Below are positions 50,140-61,515 of a stretch of 64,000 bases of DNA, in pieces. The position numbers and the translations under genes were made by a program. The notes beneath the pieces are model-generated. The model saw only the letters and a program-made list of their open reading frames with translations. It searched no databases and was not told where the DNA came from. This stretch comes from Dipetalonema caudispina (lineage: Eukaryota; Nematoda; Chromadorea; Rhabditida; Onchocercidae). The first letter of the stretch is position 1, and every line of letters begins with the position of its first letter. Where the stretch lies: contig JABVXV010000028.1 in the NCBI GenBank assembly GCA_013365325.1, forward strand, positions 310,001-374,000, given 5' to 3'.

Positions 50140-53031
50140 TTATGTAACATTGGTATCTACTTCTGAATTTTGTATACTCCCTTCCAGTCCAATCAACTTC
50201 TCATCCATATATTTTCGAATCTGACGCATACATAATAATGATTTCTCCATTGGAAATGATACCAAATCTTCAGCTAATCCGTTTACTGAAAAAATAATAT
50301 TGTTACGGTAACTATAGGAAGAAATCGAATATCTGATAAAAAAATTTATGTTCCAAGAAACAAAATCAAATATTTCCTTCCCAAATTATTTCCATTTTTT
50401 ACAAAAATTTTCCCTTCTTCCGAAATATGGATTAAGTGGAAACAAGCAGAAAAATAGTAAGCACTAGTTCATTAATGTCTTTTGACTAACACCCAAAAGA
50501 AAATTTCTAATCCAAATATAAATATTTTAAATTAAAAAAATCAACAAAAAGTTATACAAATCACCGAAAAAGCTGATACGTCTTCTAAATGCGTCATTTT
50601 TCGTACCCAAAGAGGCCTGTGAAAGCCATGATCCTTGCTGTTGCAATCCCTGAAATACATTCATTTTTCACGGTTAGCAAAAACTTTCCTTTATTTTTAC
50701 AAGATTTGTTAGAGCAACTTCTGACAACTTGGTGTATCGCATCTTGACAACTATAACAAATTTCAATGATTAATATTGGATTGAATGTACGGTAAAGTTG
50801 TAAAAAATAGAAAACGAAAACAATAAGTAAATGCAATTGAGGTCGAAATCCACCAAAATTTATCAAAATTTATCAGGTAAATGGTATAGAAATATTTCAA
50901 AAAAGAACTAACGAAAATACTAACAGGTGAAGGTGATTTGGGTGGATGAGATGGAAATCCAATTGACTGCAAAATCCTGTTTGCTGTTTCGCTAACATCT
51001 ATTATTTTTGTATCATCCGCAATGGAGGGTTCAAGTGTTGCATCATGTTGCTCAGCAGTTGTCTGACCATCAAAATCATCCAACTTCGAATCAGCCTCTA
51101 AAAAAACGAAATCAAAACATCTAGGTTTGTAGAATTCTATTCTACAAAAAAAAAAAAAAGAAAAAAGAATTTCAATACTTACAAACGAAAAAAAAAGGAT
51201 TAATGAAAGAAATGAATCCAAAATGCATTTTATCTCAGAAAAAGATTGTAACGAATATGTTAGATAGAAACAATACCATTAGATGCTGAGCCATCATTCT
51301 CATTACCATTACCCTGCTCGAAAAGTTCAATGTTACCTGAAAAGAATAACTAAAAATAAGAGAACAAAGTAGACCAGTCCCTAACAAGAATAAAACGCAA
51401 CCCATCTTTCTTTCTAATTTCATTTATCATAAAATAATTTCAATAACTTGCCATCTTCTTCTCCTTCGATTCCATCTCCACCTAGTCCCTCATCTTGTTC
51501 ATCTTCATAATCGTAAGATAAGAAGTTTGATGGTGACTGTTCTTCAGATCCGGATACATTCGAACTTACCTTTAATCGTAACTCGCAAAGTTGTTTTTTT
51601 CTCTGGAACCAATGAGTGGAAAAACTCTAAGCGTGGTCGATCTTAGTGAAAGAATTAACTAATTTCACATTAATAATATACATTTTTTGAGAAGACAGAG
51701 TCGAACGGCAACATTTTCAATTTTCACTAGTATTTAAAAGAATTCTAATTTTGTTTCCCAAATCATCTACTGCAGAATGATATTACTTTAAAGATAACCT
51801 TGAGAATTTCTTCCCATTCTCGCTGAGTTATGGCAAATTCTGCAAGATGTCTGGATTTTAAGTGTTTCATCAAATTGCCAGAACATGCATATGCCACATG
51901 CACACCACACAGTTTACAATTGGAACTTTTTCGATTAATTCGACAGAAATAACGCCAACTGGGATGTTCTGCTGCACGACCACGTCTTTTCCACATACTT
52001 CTATCTGGAAATCAAACTGAGACACTATCTTAGTAAATTCAGCAATAGAGCGGAGCAGAAGTGATTCCATAATTCCGCAAAAGTCAATGCAATTTATTTA
52101 TCTCGCTGAAAGGAGCATATTTGCGCTTTTTTCCTAGCGAAATAATAAAGTTGACTTACGAAACAACGACGTTTCAGAGGATATACGATTGAAATCAGCT
52201 TTGAGTTGCAACTTCATCTGCCACGATTGATCGAGTTCAACAGCAATCTAGAACCGCTTATAACACTAACTTATATAATTAAAGAAATGAAATCTCAGGA
52301 AGAAATAAAATAGCAATGAATACCATACTTTCGTTAGAATTAAAAGAGCTTATTCAATCACTTCTTTGATATTAAAAAACAGGATTTTTATACCAATGCT
52401 AGCACAAGTTCAGATGCCTGTAGTCAATGCAATCAGTAGTCAATTTTCTCTACTCCACGATCCCAAGAAAAAACTGTTAACCTACCTGTGGATGACAACT
52501 ACTAAAATGCTGCATTGCATTTCGGGTATTCAAACATTTTACTACTTTGGAACATATTCTACAAATCATGCAATTATGTTCATCGACTCGTTGCACCAAT
52601 TCCCAGCACGGATGTTCCGCTACACGACCACGTCTTGGCCCTGAAAATCATTCATTGTCGAAGACTTCCATATTTTTAATTAATTAAGGACTAGACATTC
52701 TATATTTCAAATGGTTTCGATAAGAATCAAAAAAGGGTCATTCGATAGGAAGGATTCAGCTTTGGAGAATCTGAATTTTCAAAATCTTTAACTTTAAAAT
52801 GGCAATAATTATTGCCATGTTCGTGAAGTATAACTAATGAGTTGACATTATTAACTAACTTTTTTCACTAGATTCTGTCATCCCAAGTCTACCATCATTA
52901 TAATTCTTACTCTGCTGCGTTATGAGAGTAGAAATATCAGCAAGAGTATTTGCTGTAGCTGTTGCTTCAGCCATATCATGCTCTTGACCATGTAATTCAT
53001 CTTTGATGTCACTGAACATATTCATGTTCAT
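50140..53031 (-). CDS. Paired BED-type zinc finger protein, copy B
   Basis: Nine exons join in phase to 411 codons plus TAA: 53031-52860, 52640-52486, 52247-52160, 52004-51799, 51602-51452, 51336-51277, 51097-50925, 50649-50565, 50285-50140. The structure parallels copy A: ATATANTLADISTLITQQS in the N-terminus; finger 1 (exon 2) with HPCWELV, CRICSKVVKC and HFSSCH; finger 2 (exon 4) with HPSWRYF, CKLCGVHVAYACSGNLMKHL and SRH; then RKKQLCELRL, an acidic region, and GLAEDLVSFPMEKSLLCMRQ near the C-terminus. Differences: finger 2 and its upstream linker are split by an intron absent in copy A, and intron 5 has a GC donor where copy A has GT. An internal GTAAGT in exon 5 (near 51567) could serve as an alternative donor. 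TTTCAG at about 53059 precedes the start. It is probably a DNA-binding regulator. Confidence 0.85.
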
Positions 53032-53390
53032 AATGGCAACTCCTTAGTCCTAAACCTGAAATATTAAATAAATATACGAACAATTAGGCATTGCATAACG
53101 TACGCAAACAATTACACTGATATCACTTGTCGTAAAATCTATTAAATAGTACTAGAATATCTGATGTGAACTACTATTAACTCAATGACCAATGACCAAT
53201 AACTAAAATTTAAATTTATTGATGATAATGTAGTAAAGCAATAGCGGGAAGCAGTTAAGGCAACACTGCGGGAACAGCAATTTTACAATTTCCGATGGAA
53301 CCGAAACGCAAGCGTCCCCTTGGAGCACACTACCTTCCCTCTCATTTTTATTCAATTTCAATTCAATTCCCCCAGCAGGGAGTCACTTAA

Positions 53391-53560
53391 AGACACATAC
53401 ACACACATGCATACACACATATGAAATTACATATAAATCAGAAATCGATAAAATACATTCAGTTCTTGAGTACAACGCTGCTATATATATATACATATAT
53501 ATATATTTATATACAGACACACGGACACAGACAGACAGACACAGACACTCTCTCTATTGC
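53391..53560. repeat. Microsatellite cluster (AC, TA, ACAG, CT)
   Basis: ACACAC tracts (53393-53422), TATATA tracts (about 53481-53512), then CACAGACAGACAGACACAGACA and CTCTCTCT run almost back to back upstream of BED copy B. Confidence 0.85.
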
Positions 53561-56279
53561 CTTCCGTTTCTCCAATACTATAATATATTACTATTACTAA
53601 TACCAATATACTATTGCTGCTTTGTTGCTTGCTAAAGGGAATGCTGCAAATTATTTGATGTAAAATGAATGAGAAGAGTTGAGGGATAAATAAAGAAAGG
53701 TCATCGATATGAAAGAATTAAATTAGAAATTAGCATCAAATAGGAAATAGTATTATTGGAGAGAAGTAATAGCTTTTTTAAATTCATTATGAGTAAAATA
53801 TCTCATTGATCATTTACGAATCATTGACTAATTAATAATATTCAAAGGATTAAGAATGATAATTATGCTTAAAACCAGGAGAAGATAAGGGTAGGATAGG
53901 TTAACATGGATATTATTACAGATAAAATATCTGAGGATAAGAGTTAACAGGATTTATGGAATATAAGTACTGATAAGCTGTTTACATTTAACTAATGATA
54001 GCAATCATTTCTCTTTTTTTAATCAACCTTGTCATTTACCACATTCACAAAAAGGTACCTTTCAACTCAAAATTAAATTTCAACTTTAGTTCAATTTTCC
54101 AATCCCAATAAATTTTTAATTAAAATTCAGTTTTTAGAATCAAAAGAAGAAAAAAAAAATTACATTCCGTTTGCTTTTTAAATTAAATACTCTATTAGTT
54201 ATGATTTAGAAAAGATTTAATCAAATATTTGAACTGGAAAAGTGCCAGTGAATGAAAATATGACATCTATCCTTTTCTCAGTTCAAAAAATATTAATATC
54301 ATTTAAAATATTTAAAAAAATCATAATTAAAAAAAGTAAGAAATTCCTCGAAAATGAATAAAACGTGTGAATATCAAATTAAACTTCAATAATCATCACA
54401 AAGTATTTTTAAAATAGAGTGTAAACAAATTAAAGTTAAACAAGTAAATAAACAAACAAAAATGAAAAAAAAAAAAAAGAAATGAACCAATTTTGGACAT
54501 ATGCCTAGTATTGATTCATTTTTCTTTCATTCTAAAAGAATAAATAATTAATAATTGGTGACGAAGACGAGGTGACAGTTTCATCGTGCTAAATTGATTT
54601 TGGTTTGCTGGATAGAATGTGCAGATGTACAATTGCACTTATAATTGGCAACTATTATTTTGAGTGTGCAACATGGAATGGATACGATCATAATTTGTAT
54701 ACAAAAACAACATTGTTGAACTATTGAGAATGATGATAAATTATAAATATTAGCATCTTCTAAACTTCATTTTTGAAAATGCTCATAAATAACAATAGCT
54801 TCTATCTTATCAATTTAAAAATAAAAATGTTTACAATGAATAGCTTTTGAATTCAAATGATAAAGGCAAGTACAACAATGTTAGAACAAACTGAAGATTT
54901 TGTGGACAATTTTTGTAAAATGTGAAGAATGAAGGTACTAATGTATGGTACCACTTTTTTACCTTTTTTTGACTTCGACTTTTTCACTTCTTAGATGCAC
55001 TGATTTTGATATGTCATATTTTCTTAACATATCTATTGAACATTTGTTAAATTGCTTATATCAAATTTCAGGAAAAATAAAAATGATATATTTTAGGAAG
55101 GAATGGAAAAACATCTTTCTTTGCCTCAATGATTGATGATCATTTTGGTGAACGGTAATTGGCTATTGGATAGTGAAGGGTGAGTTGGTGTAATATATTG
55201 ACATGGTTGGACAATATGGTGATGGTGACAAATTGACATGAAAACCTGGTGAAAACCGTGATGTCGTTGCATTTTAAATGTCTTACAACTAAGCATTTGT
55301 CATTGACATCGATCAGAACAATGCATTATTGATGAAAGCTTAACAAGCACCATATTGCTAATATCTCGATCTTAACTTTGGCAAGCTACTTTGGTCGAAA
55401 ATTTAATACAAATACAGCAAAGAAGAATTTTTTCCTTCTTGGCTATTAATAAAAGAATCTAAGAAAATTGATTTGAAGACGGACAAGTAAATAAGTGATC
55501 AAATAGCTGAGGGTTGCAACTTTGCCTCTCATTAGTGTAATTAATATTAACTTGAAGATTTTCTTATGTAATGGGCGCAAACAGACGAAATTTTTCTTTT
55601 TTTTTTTGAAGAACGATTCGCTTAATCATATTTCACTTATTTTTTGTTTTTAATATTTTTGTTCTCGTCTTTATTGTTGTTTTCAACTTTCAGAAGGAAG
55701 ATTTTCGGATTATGAGTTCTTTTTAAAAGTTAAACTAAGTGAACTTCAAAATTGTTTGCTACATAAAATCAGAGATATGAAGGAATTCAAGGCATTAAGT
55801 AACTATCATTTTGATTTTGATTGCTTTTAAGTTAGAAATGTCAAAATAATTTATTTCGGTGATAGCAAACATTGTTGAAAGCGATATGCAATAAATAGTA
55901 TTTGCTTGCGATCGGAAAGAGAAAATGCCGCAAATTTTTACTCTAAATTAAATCAAATATCAAATATTTTTTCTAAATCACAGAATGCTGATGGATATTA
56001 CTGCAAATTTATCAGTGCAACGAAGATATCTGATTCCAAACGCTACCAAATTTAAAGTAACTTATAAAGGCAGCGTACAGTACAATTTGCTTGACCTCTC
56101 ATGATTTCATATATTGAAATATATATTAATAAAGTCTGCATGCATTAATTTTTAACATTCTGCCTCATTTTCTTTACCAGTCCTAAACTTATAACAAACG
56201 AAATATTAAAGCTTAAAGCAAATAGCCAGCAGTTCGTTGTCCAATAAGAAGTACTCGAGGGATGACCGGGAGAGAAATC

Positions 56280-56293
56280 CCGAGATATCTCGG
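56280..56293. repeat. Perfect 14-nt palindrome
   Basis: CCGAGATATCTCGG lies about 230 bp upstream of the mec-3 start codon in a locally G+C-richer patch. Confidence 0.6.
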
Positions 56294-56520
56294 TATAGCT
56301 GTATCATTACCCATTATTCCCATACATTTTCATCCAAATTAGCAGACAGTTTGATAAGGGTATTGAATGTATGGATGAGAAATTGAACTCCGCCCTGCTA
56401 TCAAAGGAAAGACAATTTACCGTAGTTTTATGATGGGTTGGCTGTTCCTTACTTCTGGCTGCCACAAACTTGCTACTGATTACGCATTCAAAATTTGCGC
56501 ATTTGAAGTTTTCCTGGTGG

Positions 56521-59500
56521 ATGTATTGTTGCGCTGATCAGAAACCGGTCACTTTAGCTAATGGCCAAGCTATCATACTAGCAGATATCACTTCAAACAT
56601 CACTGTCACCAATTCCGATAACGACGACAGCAACAACAACAATGACAACAACAGCAACAACAACAGCAACAATAATAATAACAACAACAACAGCAACAAC
56701 AATAACAACAACATTATTAGTGGTGCAGAAGATGAAAAGGTGATTGACTTCATTTTCATTTCAAACAACCGTGAAATCCTAAAAATTTATCCTTTCCTGC
56801 TAAAAAAAAATGGTTCATATCATTTTGATGGTTTAAGTATCACAATTCTTTTTTTTGAGTAAAAAAATTGATGTCTTGAAAATAACTTAAATTAACTGTC
56901 ACTTCCCTACTCTTTTTTTCTACTTTATTATTTCTTACATTTCTATATTATAATAATAATACTAATTGTAACAGTGTTGTACTTATCTTTTCACTTTGTT
57001 TAGTTTTTTAGTCCTGTAACAGACAAGAATAGTAATTTTTTTGAACTAAAAAATCTGTGTATGGATGAATAAATAAATTTCAAAAAGTTAAAAAGATGAA
57101 TTAATATTTTTAGTGGATTATTCAAATAAACATGCAACTAAACAAACTAATATATTTCGATATTTTCGTCCAAAATTTCTGATGCAAATAGCACTTTATC
57201 ATAGCCTAAATAAAATAAATGAAAAACATAATATGATAGTAAATTTTCTAATTAGAATCTAATCAATATGCAAACTTCAGGTTTTCCAAATTTCCTGAAT
57301 TGATAAATTTGGATGTTTCAAAATATTCTGATTAATTTCTGACAATTAACATTTAATAATGTTTATTTTATTCTTATTTAGTATATTTTTTTGTGTGGTT
57401 ATTTATTTTTTGATAGTTTCATATTAGTAATATTGAAATTTTGGCATTATTTTATGTAATTAAATTCCTATCATTGCTTTTTAGTAAAAACTAACTGCAG
57501 CACAGTTTAACTGAGAAGATAATAATGACTGTTGATAACAATAATCGGCCATGTCAATAACTTAAAATGATAGAGTAAGTTATACTGATTACTGTAACAG
57601 TGCCACTTTATTACTGTTATCATTCATTCAAAAAATGTTTTTTAAAAAGTATAATGCATTTGCATTTTTATTGTCAGTAATGAAAATGTAAACATTGTGA
57701 AATATTGCGTGTTACGATGAATTTTATTTAGTTTACTGCATTAATTTAAAATTCAATCTAATTACTTTTGATTTATATTTAATTACTACTCAAAATTTTG
57801 AAATATTCCTAAAAAGTAATTTTAAAGCCAATTTTTAGAGCATCTGCAAGCAATGCCAATTTCCAATCATGCATGAATTCATGTCAAAGGTATTCTTTTT
57901 GTTATTTGTATGAAAGTAACTTGGAGTAATTTATTCACTTAATTAGATAAGAACAATAGATTCATTTAATTAATGTAGTCTAGTTCCATTAATTAACAAG
58001 ATAATCCTTCTATTCTTCAAGAAGTTTACAGTCTTAAGTATTAATGGTTCCCATCAACTTATCTGCTGATCAGACTTTCAAAGACGTAAATCTTCTTGGC
58101 CTAATTAAGCTTGTGAAACATATTTTCGGCCCGGTTTTATAGCTGCCAGATCTATTTGTAAATGTTACATAAAACATGGCTGTGTTATTTGTTCTGAAAG
58201 ATAAAAAAAATAAAAGAAAATTTACTGATTAAAATTTGCTCTGGGAATTTGCATTGACTTTAGAATGCAATACGGAAAGACTTCTATAATTATCAGTAAT
58301 AGCTTTCTGTTAACAGAACCTTCAGAAACAACTTTGTCAGCATGTTGCAATACATTGAAAAATAGGATTATTCGACATTTCGAACATAACTTCACCACGA
58401 TTTCAACAATACGATTTACTACGATAAAGAGTCAGTTTAGTTCTGTGAATCCTCAAATTTAAATCCTTAAAATAGTTCTTCTTTATAGATTTGTGATTGG
58501 GTGTATCATGAAAATTGTGTCAGATGTTCAGTTTGCTCGGCACTTCTATATGATAAATGTTTCGAAAGGAGTGGACATCTATATTGTCGTCTGCACTATT
58601 ATGAGTAATTTTTATTAATTATGATAAATAAAGTCTCAAATAAAATTTTTACGGCAATAGTTCAAAATAGATTTTTTGAATGCAAGGACACCGATGATTC
58701 AGTTCTGAATCTCGCTTCAGCTATCCACAAAATGATTAAAATTTGAAGTTTCTGTAAACAAGTTGAGTCAACTTGGCCTATGTTTCTTCAATACATTCAA
58801 TTTTCAAAGTTTTAACAAACAATTCGTTGGATTTTAAATTACATGCTTTAGGGAACATAGTCCAAATCGATGTGCGGGTTGTCAGCAAGGTATTGCACCA
58901 ACAGAAATGATCTATAAAATCAAGGTATCATGGCACTCTTACGCTAGAAATTTAATGCCATTTAATTTCAAAAAATTTCACTTTAATTTTTCATTTTTGA
59001 AAGTGCTAAGCAAATTATCGTATTTTTCAACTTATTTTCAAAAGGTTAATAGCATTTTTTGGCATTTCAATGACTTTGCATCCATATTCAGAATGATATG
59101 CTCTATCATATTACCTGTCATCGATGTATTCAATGCGGTAGAAAAATATCCCAAGGAGAACAAATTTGCATAAATGAAATATCTAAAAGTATTACATGTA
59201 TTGCTCATACTGTTTGCAACAATGATTGTAAGTTCACTTACGATATTCTAATATTTGTTTTGATGTTAATTTCATAGGACTAAATGAAATAATATGGAAT
59301 GATTTGTTTGGATATTTCGCTCTTTTCAAATTTATGATATAATCTTCAGAACAAATATTTGATATTTGATACGTTTGATATTATAAGCTTTTACATTTCA
59401 GTATTTTGTATTCCAACGCCGACTGCAGCGGTTTGTATATTAGAAACAGACGATGGCGGTTTATTTTCTGAAACTGTTTCAAGGTATTCTCTTATTTTTG

Positions 59501-60657
59501 ATAGTTTCATCCGATATAACTAATATTTGGGACTGGATATTATGACAAAATTTAATTTTAGCCTTACTATCAATATATTCATGTTATTCAAACAAATGCT
59601 AGATGTTGATAGAAAAAAAAAGTTACTTATATCGAAAATTTTTGTAAAACTGTTTAAATATTTAAAATTTGTGCTAAATAATTCCTGAAGATTTAGTTGA
59701 AAAAAAGTTAAAGATTTAAAAAGAAGTAAGATGTAATATGATATAAAACTAATCTGCAAATAAATATACTAATGTATGGTACTGATATCAAAATGTTGAA
59801 ATTTTTTGAACATATTATTAAGGGAATTGAATTCATCAAATAGTCTTTTCACACATTCTCATGAAACATATGGATACGAACAAAGCGATGAATCAAATTT
59901 TTTAAAACGTAGAGGACCACGTACCACCATTAAACAGTATCAGGTAATGTTCACTTATAAAACCTGTAAGTGATCCAAAAATCAGTAAAATGTCCTCCTT
60001 ATCACCATTTTTGTGTAATTCTTTTTTCTAAATGCATTTTGAATAGTTTTTTATTTCAGTTAGATGTACTAAATAGAATGTTCATGTCAACTCCAAAGCC
60101 ATCGAAACACGTGAGAGCTAAGCTAGCACTAGAAACAGGCCTCAGTATGCGTGTCATCCAGGTAGACCATACACCTACAAAATAAGCTTCTGATCAGTTC
60201 ACATATTGTTTCTCTTTGACAAAAATATAATATTTAAAAATTAATTAGTATACTTTAAATTAATCTAACTTCAGGTTTGGTTTCAAAATCGTCGAAGCAA
60301 AGAGCGGCGATTAAAGCATTTATGCAATTATTTGAGGCGATTTGAACAGCGTGGTTTAATACCGCCATCGATTGGTTTTGACCGTAATAATTCTAACTTA
60401 TTATAGTTATAGTATACTCAAATTTGTGAGTGCTGTAGTAAATGAGAATATTTATAATTTTAATTTTAGCGAAACTTTGTTAAAGTTTCTCCATATACTT
60501 AATTAAATGATGTAAATGCATGTTAAGTTTACAAAATATGCTTTAATTTATTATTTCAGCAGCTGGAAGGACAACTTCTACTGACTCTATTACCTTGGAG
60601 CAACTATTATCATTACCGTTTGAGGCAGATGAAGAAAGTGAAGAAATTGTTAATTAA
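56521..60657 (+). CDS. mec-3: MEC-3 LIM-homeodomain transcription factor
   Basis: Ten exons join in phase to 368 codons plus TAA: 56521-56739, 57839-57889, 58489-58604, 58852-58924, 59092-59227, 59402-59483, 59823-59943, 60060-60161, 60275-60383, 60560-60657. LIM1 begins in the 51-nt exon 2 (CKQC, then 17 residues to the His of YHENC) and ends at HYY; LIM2 runs from [19 protein letters not shown] through [16 protein letters not shown]. The homeodomain (about residues 253-312) is nearly that of C. elegans MEC-3: [52 protein letters not shown], then [10 protein letters not shown]. The C-terminus is acidic. MEC-3 specifies touch-receptor neurons and works with the POU protein UNC-86 (family knowledge). 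Exon 1 carries a long Asn-rich run from CAA/AAC repeats not found in C. elegans MEC-3. The start is the only in-frame ATG before that run; exon 1 and exon 2 are less sure than the rest. Confidence 0.92.
56627..56715 (+). repeat. CAA/AAC/AAT trinucleotide repeat encoding poly-Asn
   Basis: Nearly uninterrupted AAC, AAT, GAC and AGC codons encode about 30 residues, mostly Asn with some Ser and Asp, in mec-3 exon 1. The antisense frame is poly-Leu and is taken to be a by-product. Confidence 0.85.
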
Positions 60658-61515
60658 TAAGATAATGAATGGCTTCGCAGATCTGTAATCCAAAATGCAT
60701 TTTTTTTAAAAAATGGAAAACTATGCAAATCCGCCCCATTATTAATCTTAATCTGTCCGGAAAGACTATATGGGGCTTTCCCGTCTTCTAAAATCTGATC
60801 CAAATTCGACATTTAACTTCCAGTTGTAACTCAAAAAACGATCTTCGAAACGAAAAGATTATCTCAATTACTAAATCTCCTTCCAAATGATGTAATAAAA
60901 ACGTTTCATAATTTATTGCTTTAAATACTATTTATTTCAGATTCAAACTGTTTGGCAAAATTATCTATTTGTTTTAGTCAACTTAAATTAAATAAAAGTT
61001 AGAAGTACTGCTTGATCGATCAATCGATAATCAGGAACTTTCCCAATGATAATTAATTGGCTAGCCATAATAATTACAGTGGGGATATCATGCTCTTGTT
61101 AACCTCTTCACAGCTAGGAAACATATTGTAATTTCTGTAAAGTGCAAAATTTGCATAAATTTATCAGTATATAAAAATGAAAAATGGAGATAAATGATTA
61201 ATTTTTACCTAATTGCAAGTTTAGAGGTGCTCTCATCGATACCTCTTTCACCGTTTCATTTATTTTCCGAGCAAATATCAGTTGTGGTGATGAACCGTGT
61301 TCTATTTTAGTTTTGCAAAAATCAAGCTAAAATTTCGGAGAATTTGATGAATTAGAATCAAAATTCAAGAATTTAGCTGAAAAAAATAATAATTAAAAAA
61401 GCGATTGTAATCAATGTGGGATTTATAAGGTTTTGCATGACTGATAATATCAGGCTAAAGAAGGAGGATTAATTTAAATTTTAAAATGTCGAAATGAATT
61501 AAAGAGGTTAGAAAT
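60658..61515. other. Spacer between mec-3 and the phosphatase gene
   Basis: AATAAA at 60894-60899 is the likely mec-3 polyadenylation signal, about 240 nt after the stop. Nothing else was recognised. Confidence 0.5.
60894..60899 (+). promoter_or_regulatory. Polyadenylation signal of mec-3
   Basis: AATAAA is the first canonical signal after the mec-3 stop codon. Confidence 0.5.

Larger units (their letters stand above)
53032..56520. other. Divergent intergenic region between BED copy B and mec-3
   Basis: It contains the microsatellite cluster at 53391-53560, a 14-nt perfect palindrome at 56280-56293 and an octamer/TAAT-like composite at 56140-56149. No credible coding exon was found. Confidence 0.5.

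Noticed and set aside
54945..55136. 63-aa plus-strand frame between BED copy B and mec-3
   Set aside because: Compositionally like surrounding A+T-rich DNA, with no splice partners or recognisable motif.
56538..56768. Poly-Leu frame on the minus strand
   Set aside because: It is the antisense of the Asn-coding repeat in mec-3 exon 1.
58265..58462. Plus-strand frame before mec-3 exon 3 with CC near its middle, tested as LIM1 start
   Set aside because: It lacks the C-x2-C spacing and has no donor at the needed place; the exon at 57839-57889 gives C-x2-C-x17-H exactly.
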